DNA of 64,000 nucleotides from MFD09286-c1 sp963701015. GTDB taxonomy: Bacteria; Bacteroidota; Bacteroidia; Bacteroidales; DTGW01. Position numbers and translations under genes: made by a program. The stretch spans positions 124,001 through 188,000 of the forward strand of contig OY969556.1 of NCBI GenBank assembly GCA_963701015.1, in the 5' to 3' direction. The notes below the pieces were generated by a model. The model ran no database searches and was not told the DNA's origin. It worked only from the letters and a program-made list of their open reading frames with translations. Shown one piece after another: positions 9,968 through 19,493 of the stretch (the stretch's first letter is position 1; each line of letters begins with the position of its first letter).

Positions 9968-10473
9968 TGATACGGTCATTAATAAAAAATATTTATACAT
10001 TTATTTTGCTGGTTTTCCTGCAGATTTATGTTTTTAACCATATTCAGTTTAGTGGATTTGTTAATCCCTATTTTTATGTCATTTTTATTTTGTTAATGCC
10101 ATTTGAAACTCCAGGTTCTGTTTTGCTTATCACATCATTTTTGTTAGGGTTGTCAATTGATGTTTTTACCCATACGCTTGGAATTCATGCGGCAGCATGC
10201 ACTTTTATGGCATTTTTACGACCACAGGTTTTAAAAGCATTTTCGCCCCGCGACGGATACGAAACCGGAATGTTGCCAAGAATTAGCTTTTTTGGATTAA
10301 CATGGTTTTTAAAGTATTCATTAATACTTATCCTTGCCCATCATTTTGTACTTTTTTATTTAGAAATGTTTACGATATCTGACTTTTTTTATACATTTTT
10401 AAGGGTAATTCTAAGCACTTTATTTACTGCGCTTTTAATTGTTATTAGCCAGTATTTTATATTTCGACGATAA
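9967..10473 (+). CDS. mreD: Rod shape-determining protein MreD
   Basis: A small polytopic inner-membrane subunit of the elongasome that partners MreC. It has 168 residues and about five hydrophobic segments, starting with NIYTFILLVFLQIYVFNHI. Sequence conservation in MreD is low, so the call rests on length, topology, the conserved-type LLGLSIDVFTHTLGIHAAAC segment, and its exact position between mreC and mrdA. The start overlaps the mreC stop by one base. Confidence 0.92.
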   Translation: MIRSLIKNIYTFILLVFLQIYVFNHIQFSGFVNPYFYVIFILLMPFETPGSVLLITSFLLGLSIDVFTHTLGIHAAACTFMAFLRPQVLKAFSPRDGYETGMLPRISFFGLTWFLKYSLILILAHHFVLFYLEMFTISDFFYTFLRVILSTLFTALLIVISQYFIFRR

Positions 10474-10478
10474 ATACC

Positions 10479-12314
10479 ATGAACCAATTTTCAACACGGC
10501 AAATTATTATTGGGGGCATAATGGTATTGGTATTTCTCGTTTATATCGGAAGGTTGTTTTATATACAAATTATTGATCCGACTTATAAATATTCAGCTGA
10601 AAATAATTCGCAACGTTATGTTACCCAATATCCATCGAGAGGTTTAATTTTTGACAGGAAAGGTAAATTATTGGTGAGTAATATGGCTGCTTATGATTTA
10701 ATGGTGAACCGAAGGGAATTAAAAGCATTTGACACTTTGGAGCTTGCAACCATAGTTGGTCTTGATTTAGATCAGTTTGATAAAATTTTATTCAAGATCA
10801 AAAACAATAACGATTATATTTTCAAATCGGCACTATTTTTAAGCCAACTTTCCGATTCAACTTATGCTTTATTACAGGAAAAATTATACAAGTTTCCTGG
10901 TTTCTTTGTGGAACCACGAACATTGCGTACATATAATGTAAAAATTGCAGCCCATCTTTTTGGTTATGTAGGTGAAGTTGATTCTGCTATTATTAAAAAA
11001 AATCCCTATTACAAAATAGGCGATTATATTGGCATGAATGGTATGGAAAAGGCGTATGAGCCTGAATTACGTGGTAAAAAGGGAGTAAATATTTTTTTAG
11101 TTGATGTACATAATCGTGTAAAAGGTTCACTTCAAAACGGACGTTTTGACACTGCAGCGGTTATGGGAAAAAATGTTACATGTACTATTGATGCAGATTT
11201 ACAACGTTTTGGTGAAATGCTTATGCATAATTTCCATGGAAGTGTTGTTGCAATTGAACCTTCTACTGGTGAGGTATTAGCATTAATCTCTACTCCAAAC
11301 TACGATCCAAATTTGTTAGTCGGAAGGGTACGTTCAAAAAATTATAATTTTCTTCGTCAGGATCCAAACTTACCATTATTTAATAGGGCTGTAATGCCAA
11401 AATATCCGCCAGGCTCAACTTTTAAACTTGTAAATGCTCTCATTGCCTTAAAAGAAAATGTGGTAACTACCGAAGATAAATTTTATTGTTACCAGGGTTA
11501 TACTGCCGGACCAATTCATGTAGCCTGCCATATTCATCCCACGCCGTTGGATATGCGTCACGGAATTCAAAATTCATGTAATGCTTATTTCGACAATGTT
11601 TTCAGAAGAATTATTGAAAACCCGGAGTTTCCAAAAACAGCTGATGCTTATAGTGAATGGAGAAAATATGTGCTTACTTTTGGTTTTGGGAAAAAGTTAA
11701 ATACCGATTTTCCGAATGAACTTGCAGGTTTTATTCCAACATCAAGTTTCTACGATAAAATTTATGGTAGAAATGGTTGGAAATCGCTAACAATTCTTTC
11801 TCTTGCCATTGGGCAGGGTGAAATTGGCGTAACTCCTCTTCACCTGGCAAACCTTGCTGCAACCGTAGCGAATAGAGGGTTTTATTATATTCCCCATACG
11901 GTAAAAAAAATTGAAGGCCTTGATACTATTGATAGTCGTTTTACAGAAAAACATTATACCGCATTTGACTCATCATACTACAGGCCAATTGTAGACGGTA
12001 TGTATTTGGCTGTAAATGATGGTGGAACAGCATGGAATGCTGCTGTTAAAGGTTTGGATATTTGTGGTAAAACCGGTACAGCTCAGAACCCACATGGTGA
12101 AGAGGACAATTCTATTTTTATTGCTTTTGCACCAAAAGATCACCCTAAAATTGCAATTTCAGTGTATATTGAATATGGAGGATTTGGTGCGACTTATGCC
12201 GGGCCGGTCGCAAGCCTAATGATTGAGAAATACCTCACTGACTCAATTTCTAGGCCTTATATGATTGATTATTTGAAGAATGCCAGGATTAATTACCCGA
12301 TTTCAAAAAAATGA
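10479..12314 (+). CDS. mrdA: Penicillin-binding protein 2 (elongation transpeptidase)
   Basis: A class B PBP that cross-links peptidoglycan during side-wall growth, working with RodA as the paired glycosyltransferase. The 611-residue protein has one N-terminal membrane anchor (about residues 10-29), a PBP dimerisation domain starting near YPSRGLIFDRKG, and a transpeptidase domain. The catalytic SxxK motif is STFK with the nucleophile Ser313. The SxN motif is SCN (in QNSCNAYF), and KTG appears in CGKTGTAQNP. It starts 5 bp after mreD and overlaps rodA by 4 bp (ATGA). All active-site motifs are intact. Confidence 0.96.
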   Translation: MNQFSTRQIIIGGIMVLVFLVYIGRLFYIQIIDPTYKYSAENNSQRYVTQYPSRGLIFDRKGKLLVSNMAAYDLMVNRRELKAFDTLELATIVGLDLDQFDKILFKIKNNNDYIFKSALFLSQLSDSTYALLQEKLYKFPGFFVEPRTLRTYNVKIAAHLFGYVGEVDSAIIKKNPYYKIGDYIGMNGMEKAYEPELRGKKGVNIFLVDVHNRVKGSLQNGRFDTAAVMGKNVTCTIDADLQRFGEMLMHNFHGSVVAIEPSTGEVLALISTPNYDPNLLVGRVRSKNYNFLRQDPNLPLFNRAVMPKYPPGSTFKLVNALIALKENVVTTEDKFYCYQGYTAGPIHVACHIHPTPLDMRHGIQNSCNAYFDNVFRRIIENPEFPKTADAYSEWRKYVLTFGFGKKLNTDFPNELAGFIPTSSFYDKIYGRNGWKSLTILSLAIGQGEIGVTPLHLANLAATVANRGFYYIPHTVKKIEGLDTIDSRFTEKHYTAFDSSYYRPIVDGMYLAVNDGGTAWNAAVKGLDICGKTGTAQNPHGEEDNSIFIAFAPKDHPKIAISVYIEYGGFGATYAGPVASLMIEKYLTDSISRPYMIDYLKNARINYPISKK

Positions 12315-13735
12315 GACGTGTTATAAATATATGGGCAAATCTTGACTGGCTAACAGTATTTCTTTATTTGGTTTTGGTCATAATGGGTTGGCTAAATATT
12401 TATGCAGCTGTATATTCTGATGCACATCATAATATTTTTGATTTTGCTATGCGCTATGGCAAACAATTAATTTGGATTGCTGCAGCAATAATTATGGCAT
12501 TAGCTATAATTTTTATTGATACAAATTTTTATTCATTTTTTGGCTATATAATTTATGCCATTGCAATGCTTACATTGCTTGCAGTTGCTTTTCTGGGACG
12601 AGAAGTCAATGGGGCTCGTTCATGGTTCGATTTTGCCGGAGTTCATATTCAACCAACTGAATTTGCAAAAGTAGCAACTTGTTTGGCGATTGCTAAATAT
12701 TTAAGTTCGTATGGCGTAAAAATTGAAAAGGTTAAGACCTTAATAATTGTTGGAACATTAATATTTATACCTGCAGCTTTAATTTTACTTCAACCCGATT
12801 TCGGTTCAGTATTGGTTTATGCGGCTTTAATTTTTGTTTTATATCGCGAAGGTTTTCCGGGTGGATTTTTGTTTTTCGGTTTCCTTTTGGTAGCTTTATT
12901 TGTTATGGCACTTGTATTAAGCAAACCAACTATTGTTATAATTTTAATTTGTATTGCTTTATTGGCTTTAATAGTTTTAAATCGACGGTATCTTGAATCA
13001 ATTTTGGGTGCAATTTCACTATTAATTGTCTATTTTATAATTTACGGAATAAAAAAAATATTTCACATCCATATTGAATTATATACAATATTGGTTATAA
13101 CTATTGGGATAATAGTTGTTGGTGCTGTAATTGCAACTTTTTTTAAATTTATTCCTCACTTGTTATGGGTTATAATATTTTTAGCAGTAGCAATAAGTTT
13201 TACCTATTCGGTAGATTTCGTTTTTAATCATTTGCTAGCTCCGCATCAGCAAACAAGAGTAAATATATTATTAGGCAAAGAATCTGATCCGAAAGGCGCA
13301 GAATACAATGTTAACCAAAGTAAAATTGCCATTGGTTCCGGTGGTTTTGCAGGCAAAGGATATCTTCAGGGAACCCAAACAAAATTTAATTTTGTTCCCG
13401 AACAAAGCACCGATTTTATATTTTGTACAGTTGGAGAAGAATGGGGATTTTTAGGTTCATTTTTTGTAATTTTTATTTTTGGTATTTTATTAGTCAGACT
13501 TTTAATTTTAGCCGAGCGCCAACGATCGGCATTTAGCAGGATATATGGATATGGTGTTGCTTCTATTATATTTTTCCATGTTGCTATAAATATTGGTATG
13601 ACCATTGGTGTTTTGCCGGTAATTGGAATACCTCTTCCTTTTTTCAGTTATGGTGGCTCGTCACTTTGGGCGTTTACTATTTTGTTATTTGTTTTCCTCC
13701 GTTTAGATGCAAGCCGAATGGAATTGTTGAGATAA
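12311..13735 (+). CDS. rodA: RodA, SEDS-family peptidoglycan glycosyltransferase
   Basis: A polytopic SEDS protein that polymerises lipid II into glycan strands during elongation. At 474 residues it is longer than the approximately 370-residue E. coli RodA. The extra length lies in the middle, as additional hydrophobic segments around residues 195-320. SEDS signatures include EVNGARSWFDFAGVHIQPTE and the C-terminal PEQSTDFIFCTVGEEWGFLG and GIPLPFFSYGGSS. The expected catalytic Asp lies in the PEQSTDF loop. Last gene of the mre operon, and it converges on a permease gene 26 bp away. Mid-region insertions like this occur in Bacteroidota RodA proteins. Confidence 0.95.
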   Translation: MRRVINIWANLDWLTVFLYLVLVIMGWLNIYAAVYSDAHHNIFDFAMRYGKQLIWIAAAIIMALAIIFIDTNFYSFFGYIIYAIAMLTLLAVAFLGREVNGARSWFDFAGVHIQPTEFAKVATCLAIAKYLSSYGVKIEKVKTLIIVGTLIFIPAALILLQPDFGSVLVYAALIFVLYREGFPGGFLFFGFLLVALFVMALVLSKPTIVIILICIALLALIVLNRRYLESILGAISLLIVYFIIYGIKKIFHIHIELYTILVITIGIIVVGAVIATFFKFIPHLLWVIIFLAVAISFTYSVDFVFNHLLAPHQQTRVNILLGKESDPKGAEYNVNQSKIAIGSGGFAGKGYLQGTQTKFNFVPEQSTDFIFCTVGEEWGFLGSFFVIFIFGILLVRLLILAERQRSAFSRIYGYGVASIIFFHVAINIGMTIGVLPVIGIPLPFFSYGGSSLWAFTILLFVFLRLDASRMELLR

Positions 13736-13761
13736 TTTTATTTCTTAGAATAAATTTGTAT

Positions 13762-14886
13762 TTAATTCATTTCCAAAGTCTTTGAGTCAAAAGCATCACG
13801 CAAGCCATTACCTATAAAAGTAAATGCAAGCACAATTAGCATAATTGCTATTCCCGGAATTAAAGCAAGGTAAGCTTTATTCAAAATTATATAGGCATAA
13901 TGGTCTTTAATCATACTTCCCCACGAAGGTATTGGCGGTTGTACACCAACGCCAAGAAAACTTAATCCGGCTTCAATAAGTATTGCTGAAGCAAAATTAG
14001 CTGCTGATATAATTATTACCGGACCAATGATATTGGGAATTATATGTTTTGTAATAATCCTAAAATTACTAAACCCCATAGATTTGCATGCTTCAATATA
14101 TTTTTGTTCACGGATTCCAATTACCTGGCCACGTACAATACGAGCAACATCAACCCACATGGTAAGACCTACCGCAATAAATACCTGCCAAAATCCCTTT
14201 CCTAAAATCATAGTTATTGAAATAACCATAAGTAGCGTAGGTACTGACCAAGTGACATTAACAAACCACATAATTATGTTATCGGTGCGTCCTCTAAAAT
14301 AACCGGCAATTGAACCAGCCGTCAATCCAATAATTAATGAAATTAAAACTGCTACAAATCCTATTGATAACGATGTTCGGGCTCCAATTACCATTCGGCT
14401 ATACATATCACGGCCAAAACGATCAGTTCCTAAAACGAAGGTTTCTTTTTCGATAAATTTATTTTTAATTTGAGCTTTAACTTGTTCATTAGTCAATAGT
14501 TTACTTTTGAAAAATTCGCTATATGGAAAGTGCTGTATTAAAGTATTGTTCGGAATTTCACTATATGTTCTGGTTACTACTTCATTTTTCGAAAATGATA
14601 ATGAATCAATGGGAAAATATTCAAATTGATTAGGATTACCCCATATCATCCGGTGAATAATATTTTCACTTTTGGTATTTAAGATTGGCTTTTTAATGAA
14701 AATAACCTGAAATCCGGGTTTCTTTGCTGCAATCTCAAGGTTTTGCCGATTTGCAAATGGAGTATCGTCAGGTATAATTAGATATCCTAGAATTGCAATA
14801 ATTGTTACAAATGAAATAAATAACAACCCAATGAATGCCAATTTATTTTTACAAAATTTTTTCCATATGGATGGTTCATTTATCAT
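13762..14886 (-). CDS. ABC transporter permease, oligopeptide/dipeptide (OppC/DppC) type
   Basis: An inner-membrane permease subunit of a peptide/nickel-type ABC importer. An N-terminal membrane segment (LAFIGLLFISFVTIIAILGYL) is followed by a large periplasmic loop of about 130 residues, then a binding-protein-dependent permease domain with about five TM segments. The EAA loop that docks on the ATPase is visible (EACKSMGFSNFRIITKHIIPN). The ATG at 14886 overlaps the upstream glycosyltransferase stop as ATGA, so I prefer it; an in-frame ATG at 14907 would add seven residues. No ATPase, binding protein or partner OppB gene lies nearby, so the rest of the transporter must be encoded elsewhere. 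Substrate unknown. Confidence 0.85.
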   Translation of the reverse strand: MINEPSIWKKFCKNKLAFIGLLFISFVTIIAILGYLIIPDDTPFANRQNLEIAAKKPGFQVIFIKKPILNTKSENIIHRMIWGNPNQFEYFPIDSLSFSKNEVVTRTYSEIPNNTLIQHFPYSEFFKSKLLTNEQVKAQIKNKFIEKETFVLGTDRFGRDMYSRMVIGARTSLSIGFVAVLISLIIGLTAGSIAGYFRGRTDNIIMWFVNVTWSVPTLLMVISITMILGKGFWQVFIAVGLTMWVDVARIVRGQVIGIREQKYIEACKSMGFSNFRIITKHIIPNIIGPVIIISAANFASAILIEAGLSFLGVGVQPPIPSWGSMIKDHYAYIILNKAYLALIPGIAIMLIVLAFTFIGNGLRDAFDSKTLEMN

Positions 14887-15998
14887 TGATAAGTCCTTTG
14901 TTTCCATTGTACTTTTCCAAACATACTAAAAATTGCCGTAAAAACTACATAAAACGGATAAGCAAGCTGGGTAATCAGAAAATATTTTAATAAGTATTGT
15001 TTTTGAAAAAATTTTGCAAAGGATGATAATAATAAAAAATCGAATAATGATTTTGTAATAAAGAAAATGATAAATAGAAGCCAAAACATTTTATTGTAAA
15101 AGCCTGCTACAAAATATACTATTTGAATAAGATTAATTATTGCAATTAATATTGCAGTTATTATAATATCTGGATCAGAATAATATCGTGTTTTTGAAGC
15201 CCATCGTTTGCGTTGTTTCCGGAATTGTTTGAAGCTTTTCTCGACATTTGAATGTGCCAATGCAAATGGTGATTTAAGAAATAAAATTAACCCCTTCATT
15301 TTTTTAATGGCTAAAAGAAGAAATATATCATCGCCTGAAGGTGAAGGATTATTTAGTTTATCAATTAACTGGAGAAAAATTTTTCGGTTGAAAGCTAAAT
15401 TTGCTCCATTGCAAAGTATAGGTCTGTTAATCGCAGCAGAACCCGCGCCCGATGCAATTAAACTAAGTAGTTCAAGCGATTGCATATGTTCGAATATATT
15501 TGATTCGTTTTGGAAAAATATTGGACAAATTATCATGGAAGGCTTATAAGTTGAATAAAATGTAACAATAGTTTCGAGCCATTTTTCTTTTACCCTGCAA
15601 TCGGCATCAACAGTAATTATTAATTCAGCCTGCGAATCAATAACACCAAATTTTATAGCGTTTTTTTTACCTATTGTTTCGTCAGGTAAATCAATAACTA
15701 TTAAATTTAAAATTGAGTTTTTTAATGATTTTGCTATCAAAAGTGAATTATCCTCAGAATGGTCGTTTATTGCAATAATATTAAAATGCTCCTTAGGATA
15801 AGTTTGCAAATTTAAATCGTAAATTAAATTCTCAAGATTTGATTCTTCGTTCCTAAAAGGGACTATGATAGTAGTTTTGACAAAACTATAGTCGTTAGTG
15901 TAATTAAATTCAGGGAGTTTTAGCCAGCCTTTATAAAAAAATAAAATTAGAATTGAATAGAAGAAGAGAAATGGAAGACTAATTTCGAGCCATAACAT
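14883..15998 (-). CDS. Membrane-anchored family 2 glycosyltransferase
   Basis: A processive-type GT2 glycosyltransferase with its catalytic domain in the cytoplasm, fixed by one N-terminal TM segment (about residues 5-22) and three to four C-terminal TM segments (from about residue 270). Motifs in order are IIVPFRNEESNLE (fold start), the nucleotide/metal-binding TVDADC (DxD), the acidic SGDDIF, and QRKRW, which is the QxxRW motif shared with cellulose and hyaluronan synthases. Length is 371 residues. It is translationally coupled to the downstream permease by a 4-bp overlap and lies 21 bp from the histidine kinase gene upstream. The sugar donor and the product cannot be predicted. Confidence 0.87.
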   Translation of the reverse strand: MLWLEISLPFLFFYSILILFFYKGWLKLPEFNYTNDYSFVKTTIIVPFRNEESNLENLIYDLNLQTYPKEHFNIIAINDHSEDNSLLIAKSLKNSILNLIVIDLPDETIGKKNAIKFGVIDSQAELIITVDADCRVKEKWLETIVTFYSTYKPSMIICPIFFQNESNIFEHMQSLELLSLIASGAGSAAINRPILCNGANLAFNRKIFLQLIDKLNNPSPSGDDIFLLLAIKKMKGLILFLKSPFALAHSNVEKSFKQFRKQRKRWASKTRYYSDPDIIITAILIAIINLIQIVYFVAGFYNKMFWLLFIIFFITKSLFDFLLLSSFAKFFQKQYLLKYFLITQLAYPFYVVFTAIFSMFGKVQWKQRTYQ

Positions 15999-16019
15999 TT
16001 GCAGTTATCTAAATTATTG

Positions 16020-19000
16020 TCAATTTAAAAGTGAGGGGTTCTCTTTGGCTGATTTAATAAGTGTTTCCGGGCTTGGCCAATTATTCTCACCTACAGCAAT
16101 TGTAAAATAAAATTGAGAACCTTCGCCATATACCGATTCTACCCAAATAGTTCCTCCCATAATTTCCACTAAACCTTTTGATATAGCCAAGCCTAATCCC
16201 GAACCACCAAATCGTCTTGTAAATGATGCATCTCCTTGCATGAACCTTTCGAAAATAGTCTCAATTTTATCTGAATGGATACCAATACCAGTGTCTTTTA
16301 CAAAAAATCTCACATACTTAGGTTCTAAATTATACCCGAATTCTATAGTTCCATTATCGGTAAATTTATAAGCATTTGATATAAGGTTATTCAGTATTTG
16401 TTTTATTCTTAAAGAATCGGAAACAATAATTGCTTTATCGTCAGGTAATATTTTGCTAATTTTAAAATCGATACTTTTTGTTTGAAAACGAGGATTATTA
16501 CAAGCCGCTAATACTTCATCGAGCAAAAGGTTGATGTTGATAGTCGATTTCCTGAGTTTTACCTGACCTTCCTGAATAATTGAAATATCCAAAATGTCGT
16601 CAATAAGTGATATAAGTGAAGTTGCGTTTGAACGAATAATTTCAATAAATTCTTTTTTCTTATCATTATCTATATCATCCATCTCAAGTAATTGTGAAAA
16701 GCCAATAATTCCATTTACCGGGGTTCTTATTTCATGTGACATATTTGCAAGAAAAGCAGTTTTTAATTTATCAGATTCTTCGGCTTTTTCTTTGGCTATA
16801 ATTAGTTCTTTCTCAACCCTTCGACGTAAAAGAGCAATGGACGCCTGGTACATGAAGGTTTCAATTATTCGTGCATCTTTAATTACATGACCATATCGGC
16901 TAAGCACTATAATACTCCCAAGCAATTTGCCGGAGCGAACAATTCCCATTCCATAACTCTTGTTGAGTGAAATTAGCTTTTCAAGGGCTTTGCAAACCAT
17001 AAAATCAATTTGCCTGTTACATATATTGAACAAACCACCGCTTAATGTATGCAATTTATTGGCAGTTGACATTAGTTTTCGCTTTATTTGATCGTTTAAT
17101 GCCAAATGATAATCAAGAGGACTGCTGTTCAAAAAATCAACAACTATTCCCATAAATTTATCCATACCAGTTATGTTTTTTATAACCAGTGAATCATCTC
17201 TTTCGTCATAGGAACTAAACAAAATAACCGATTCGGGAATAATTTCAAATATTTTCTTGCCTATATAATCGTATATTTCATCACTATTTTGAAATGAAAG
17301 AAAATCGAGTGCTGTACTTTCGAGAAATATTAATTTATCCTGATATTCTTTTTCCTTTTTCAGCGCTTCTTTTCTTTCAGATATATCTCTTGAATTAACT
17401 ACTATTCCACCAATTAAAGTATTGCTTAAATGATTGGAAAGGTAACTTTCAAAATATATAATTGATCCGTCTTGTTTAAAACAGCTAAATTCAACTTTTC
17501 GCTGTATATCTGGAGTTTCAATCACACGTTGTAGCGCATGTAAAAAAGGTTCACGGTCAGCTTCAGCAATTCTTTCTAAAAACGAATACCCTACAAAACT
17601 ATCAGACATTGAACCCAGAATTTTTGTAAAAAACGAACTGTCAAATATAACTTTGCCATTTTTATCTATAACAGTTATTGAATCGGTTGAATTTCGTAAT
17701 AATGCTTTTAATTTATCATCGTTTGACCGGAGTTGTTGTTCAATACGTTTATAGTAAGTAATATCTCTTGAAATACCTGTAATTCCAATAATCTCAGAAT
17801 TATCATCAATAATTGGTGTTTTAATGGTTTCAGTATAAACAGTTCCTTCAGAAGTATCAATAAATTCGTCGAATTGCTGCTGTTTCTTGGTTTTAATTAC
17901 AATATAATCATTATAGGCATATAATTCCGATAAATCAGGATGGCATATATCGGAATCGGTTTTACCAATAATATCACTTTTCGATTGGTTATAAAATTTC
18001 GCAAATGCTTCGTTTACTGAAACGTACTTTCCTTCAAGATCTTTTAGCCAGGCCATGTGCGGTATATTGTCCAATATGGCTTGTTGTTGAGCCTTAGTTT
18101 TATACAAATCTTCCTCAAGTTGTTTTTGTCGGGTTATATCAGATGCTACTGAAATAAATCGAATAACCTGGCCTAAAGAATCGTGTACAGGGAAACTTCG
18201 TTCCCAAACCCAAGCAATAGTACCATCGTCCCGAATAATACGGTATTGCCCATTAAAAGTCCCTAATTTTTTATACTCTTCGCTTGTGAAAAAATTGATA
18301 ACTTTTTCCTGATCTTCAGGATATACCCAATCTTTAGGGATATGCAAATGTTTATATGCTTCTTTTAAACCGCGTCCATAAATTTTTTTGAAGGCAGGAT
18401 TTACATAAAGTACAGCATCATTAGAACATAAAATAAAAGAATCGGAAGTGTTTTCGGCAAATTGTCTAAATTTTTCTTCACTTTCAAGTAGAATATTCTC
18501 AATAGTTTTTCTGTTACTTATATCTCTGGCAGTACCAGTGATTCCGACTAGTTCAAGGTTTTCACCATAAATTGATGATTTATTAATTTCAAACCAATGA
18601 GTTTCATTATTAATTGTAAAACTTCTTTCTTCAATTAATTTTGCTCCAGAATTGAGAATTTCAGTGTCATTACATATAAATTCCCAAAACTCAGGACTTT
18701 CATTAAATACTTTTAAATTATTTATTGTTTGAAGATTTGTACCTGTTTTAAAAAAGTTTTGAAATTCATGATTTACAATAACAAACTGACCGCAATTGTC
18801 TTTAAACCATACCAAATAAGGGATATTATCAATTAATGTTTGTAACTGTGCTTTTGATTCATGTAAAAAATATTCCGAAGATTTTCGTTGTGAAATATCA
18901 TGACTGATGAAAACTGCTCCAATTATTTTCTTTTCATTATTGAATATTGGATTAACAAGAATATCAAAGTAATAATTAACATTATTGATTTTAACTTTAC

Positions 19001-19322
19001 TCTCGGCATTTAATTTTTCACCGGTCATTGCTCTGTCGAACAAAAGCTTCCATTCCGAAATTTCTTTGAGAGGGATTTCTTCAAATATTTGTAAACCTGG
19101 TTTGGCTTCAATATTAAATCTGTTTTTAAAGAAATCTTTAAATACGATGTTATAATTTACCAAGAGACCATGCAAATCAATCGACCAAACAGGATTATCA
19201 ATATTTTCAATTAAAATGGCAAGGTTGGCATTTCCGTTTTCCAACGATTCATTTATAATATTATTTTCATTGACTTGAATGCGTTTTGGCATAAATTCTA
19301 ATCGTGTCAATTCAATTCCCAT
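16020..19322 (-). CDS. Hybrid-length sensor histidine kinase with five PAS domains and a GAF-like domain
   Basis: A soluble multi-sensor histidine kinase of 1100 residues with no predicted TM segment. Five PAS/PAC modules can be read at about residues 28-150, 155-272, 280-400, 408-525 and 532-655; most end in the PAC-type DIS/DIT-x-RK signature. A GAF-like region (about 660-840) follows. The HisKA domain carries the phospho-accepting His near residue 864 in MSHEIRTP. The HATPase domain has an N box (NLISNAYKF), G1 (VKDTGIGI) and G2 (GSGLGLAIS). There is no receiver domain and no adjacent response regulator, so the partner is unknown. The start MGIELTRLEF is used; MPKRIQ ten residues on is an alternative. 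Confidence 0.9.
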   Translation of the reverse strand: MGIELTRLEFMPKRIQVNENNIINESLENGNANLAILIENIDNPVWSIDLHGLLVNYNIVFKDFFKNRFNIEAKPGLQIFEEIPLKEISEWKLLFDRAMTGEKLNAESKVKINNVNYYFDILVNPIFNNEKKIIGAVFISHDISQRKSSEYFLHESKAQLQTLIDNIPYLVWFKDNCGQFVIVNHEFQNFFKTGTNLQTINNLKVFNESPEFWEFICNDTEILNSGAKLIEERSFTINNETHWFEINKSSIYGENLELVGITGTARDISNRKTIENILLESEEKFRQFAENTSDSFILCSNDAVLYVNPAFKKIYGRGLKEAYKHLHIPKDWVYPEDQEKVINFFTSEEYKKLGTFNGQYRIIRDDGTIAWVWERSFPVHDSLGQVIRFISVASDITRQKQLEEDLYKTKAQQQAILDNIPHMAWLKDLEGKYVSVNEAFAKFYNQSKSDIIGKTDSDICHPDLSELYAYNDYIVIKTKKQQQFDEFIDTSEGTVYTETIKTPIIDDNSEIIGITGISRDITYYKRIEQQLRSNDDKLKALLRNSTDSITVIDKNGKVIFDSSFFTKILGSMSDSFVGYSFLERIAEADREPFLHALQRVIETPDIQRKVEFSCFKQDGSIIYFESYLSNHLSNTLIGGIVVNSRDISERKEALKKEKEYQDKLIFLESTALDFLSFQNSDEIYDYIGKKIFEIIPESVILFSSYDERDDSLVIKNITGMDKFMGIVVDFLNSSPLDYHLALNDQIKRKLMSTANKLHTLSGGLFNICNRQIDFMVCKALEKLISLNKSYGMGIVRSGKLLGSIIVLSRYGHVIKDARIIETFMYQASIALLRRRVEKELIIAKEKAEESDKLKTAFLANMSHEIRTPVNGIIGFSQLLEMDDIDNDKKKEFIEIIRSNATSLISLIDDILDISIIQEGQVKLRKSTININLLLDEVLAACNNPRFQTKSIDFKISKILPDDKAIIVSDSLRIKQILNNLISNAYKFTDNGTIEFGYNLEPKYVRFFVKDTGIGIHSDKIETIFERFMQGDASFTRRFGGSGLGLAISKGLVEIMGGTIWVESVYGEGSQFYFTIAVGENNWPSPETLIKSAKENPSLLN

Positions 19323-19493
19323 CTCCTCAAAACCAGCAACTACAAAATTTATAATAAATGATTTGTGAAATTTATTTTAATACCCCAAAATTGAAAAATA
19401 AAGTGGAAACTTATAAAATAATTGGAAATAATACAAAAATTAAATACCTAATTATGGGAATAAAATTTAATTATTTATAGGTGACAATTTGAA

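Noticed and set aside
16020..19322. Hybrid histidine kinase with receiver domain
   Set aside because: The frame ends shortly after the HATPase G2 box and there is no receiver, so it is a plain multi-PAS kinase.
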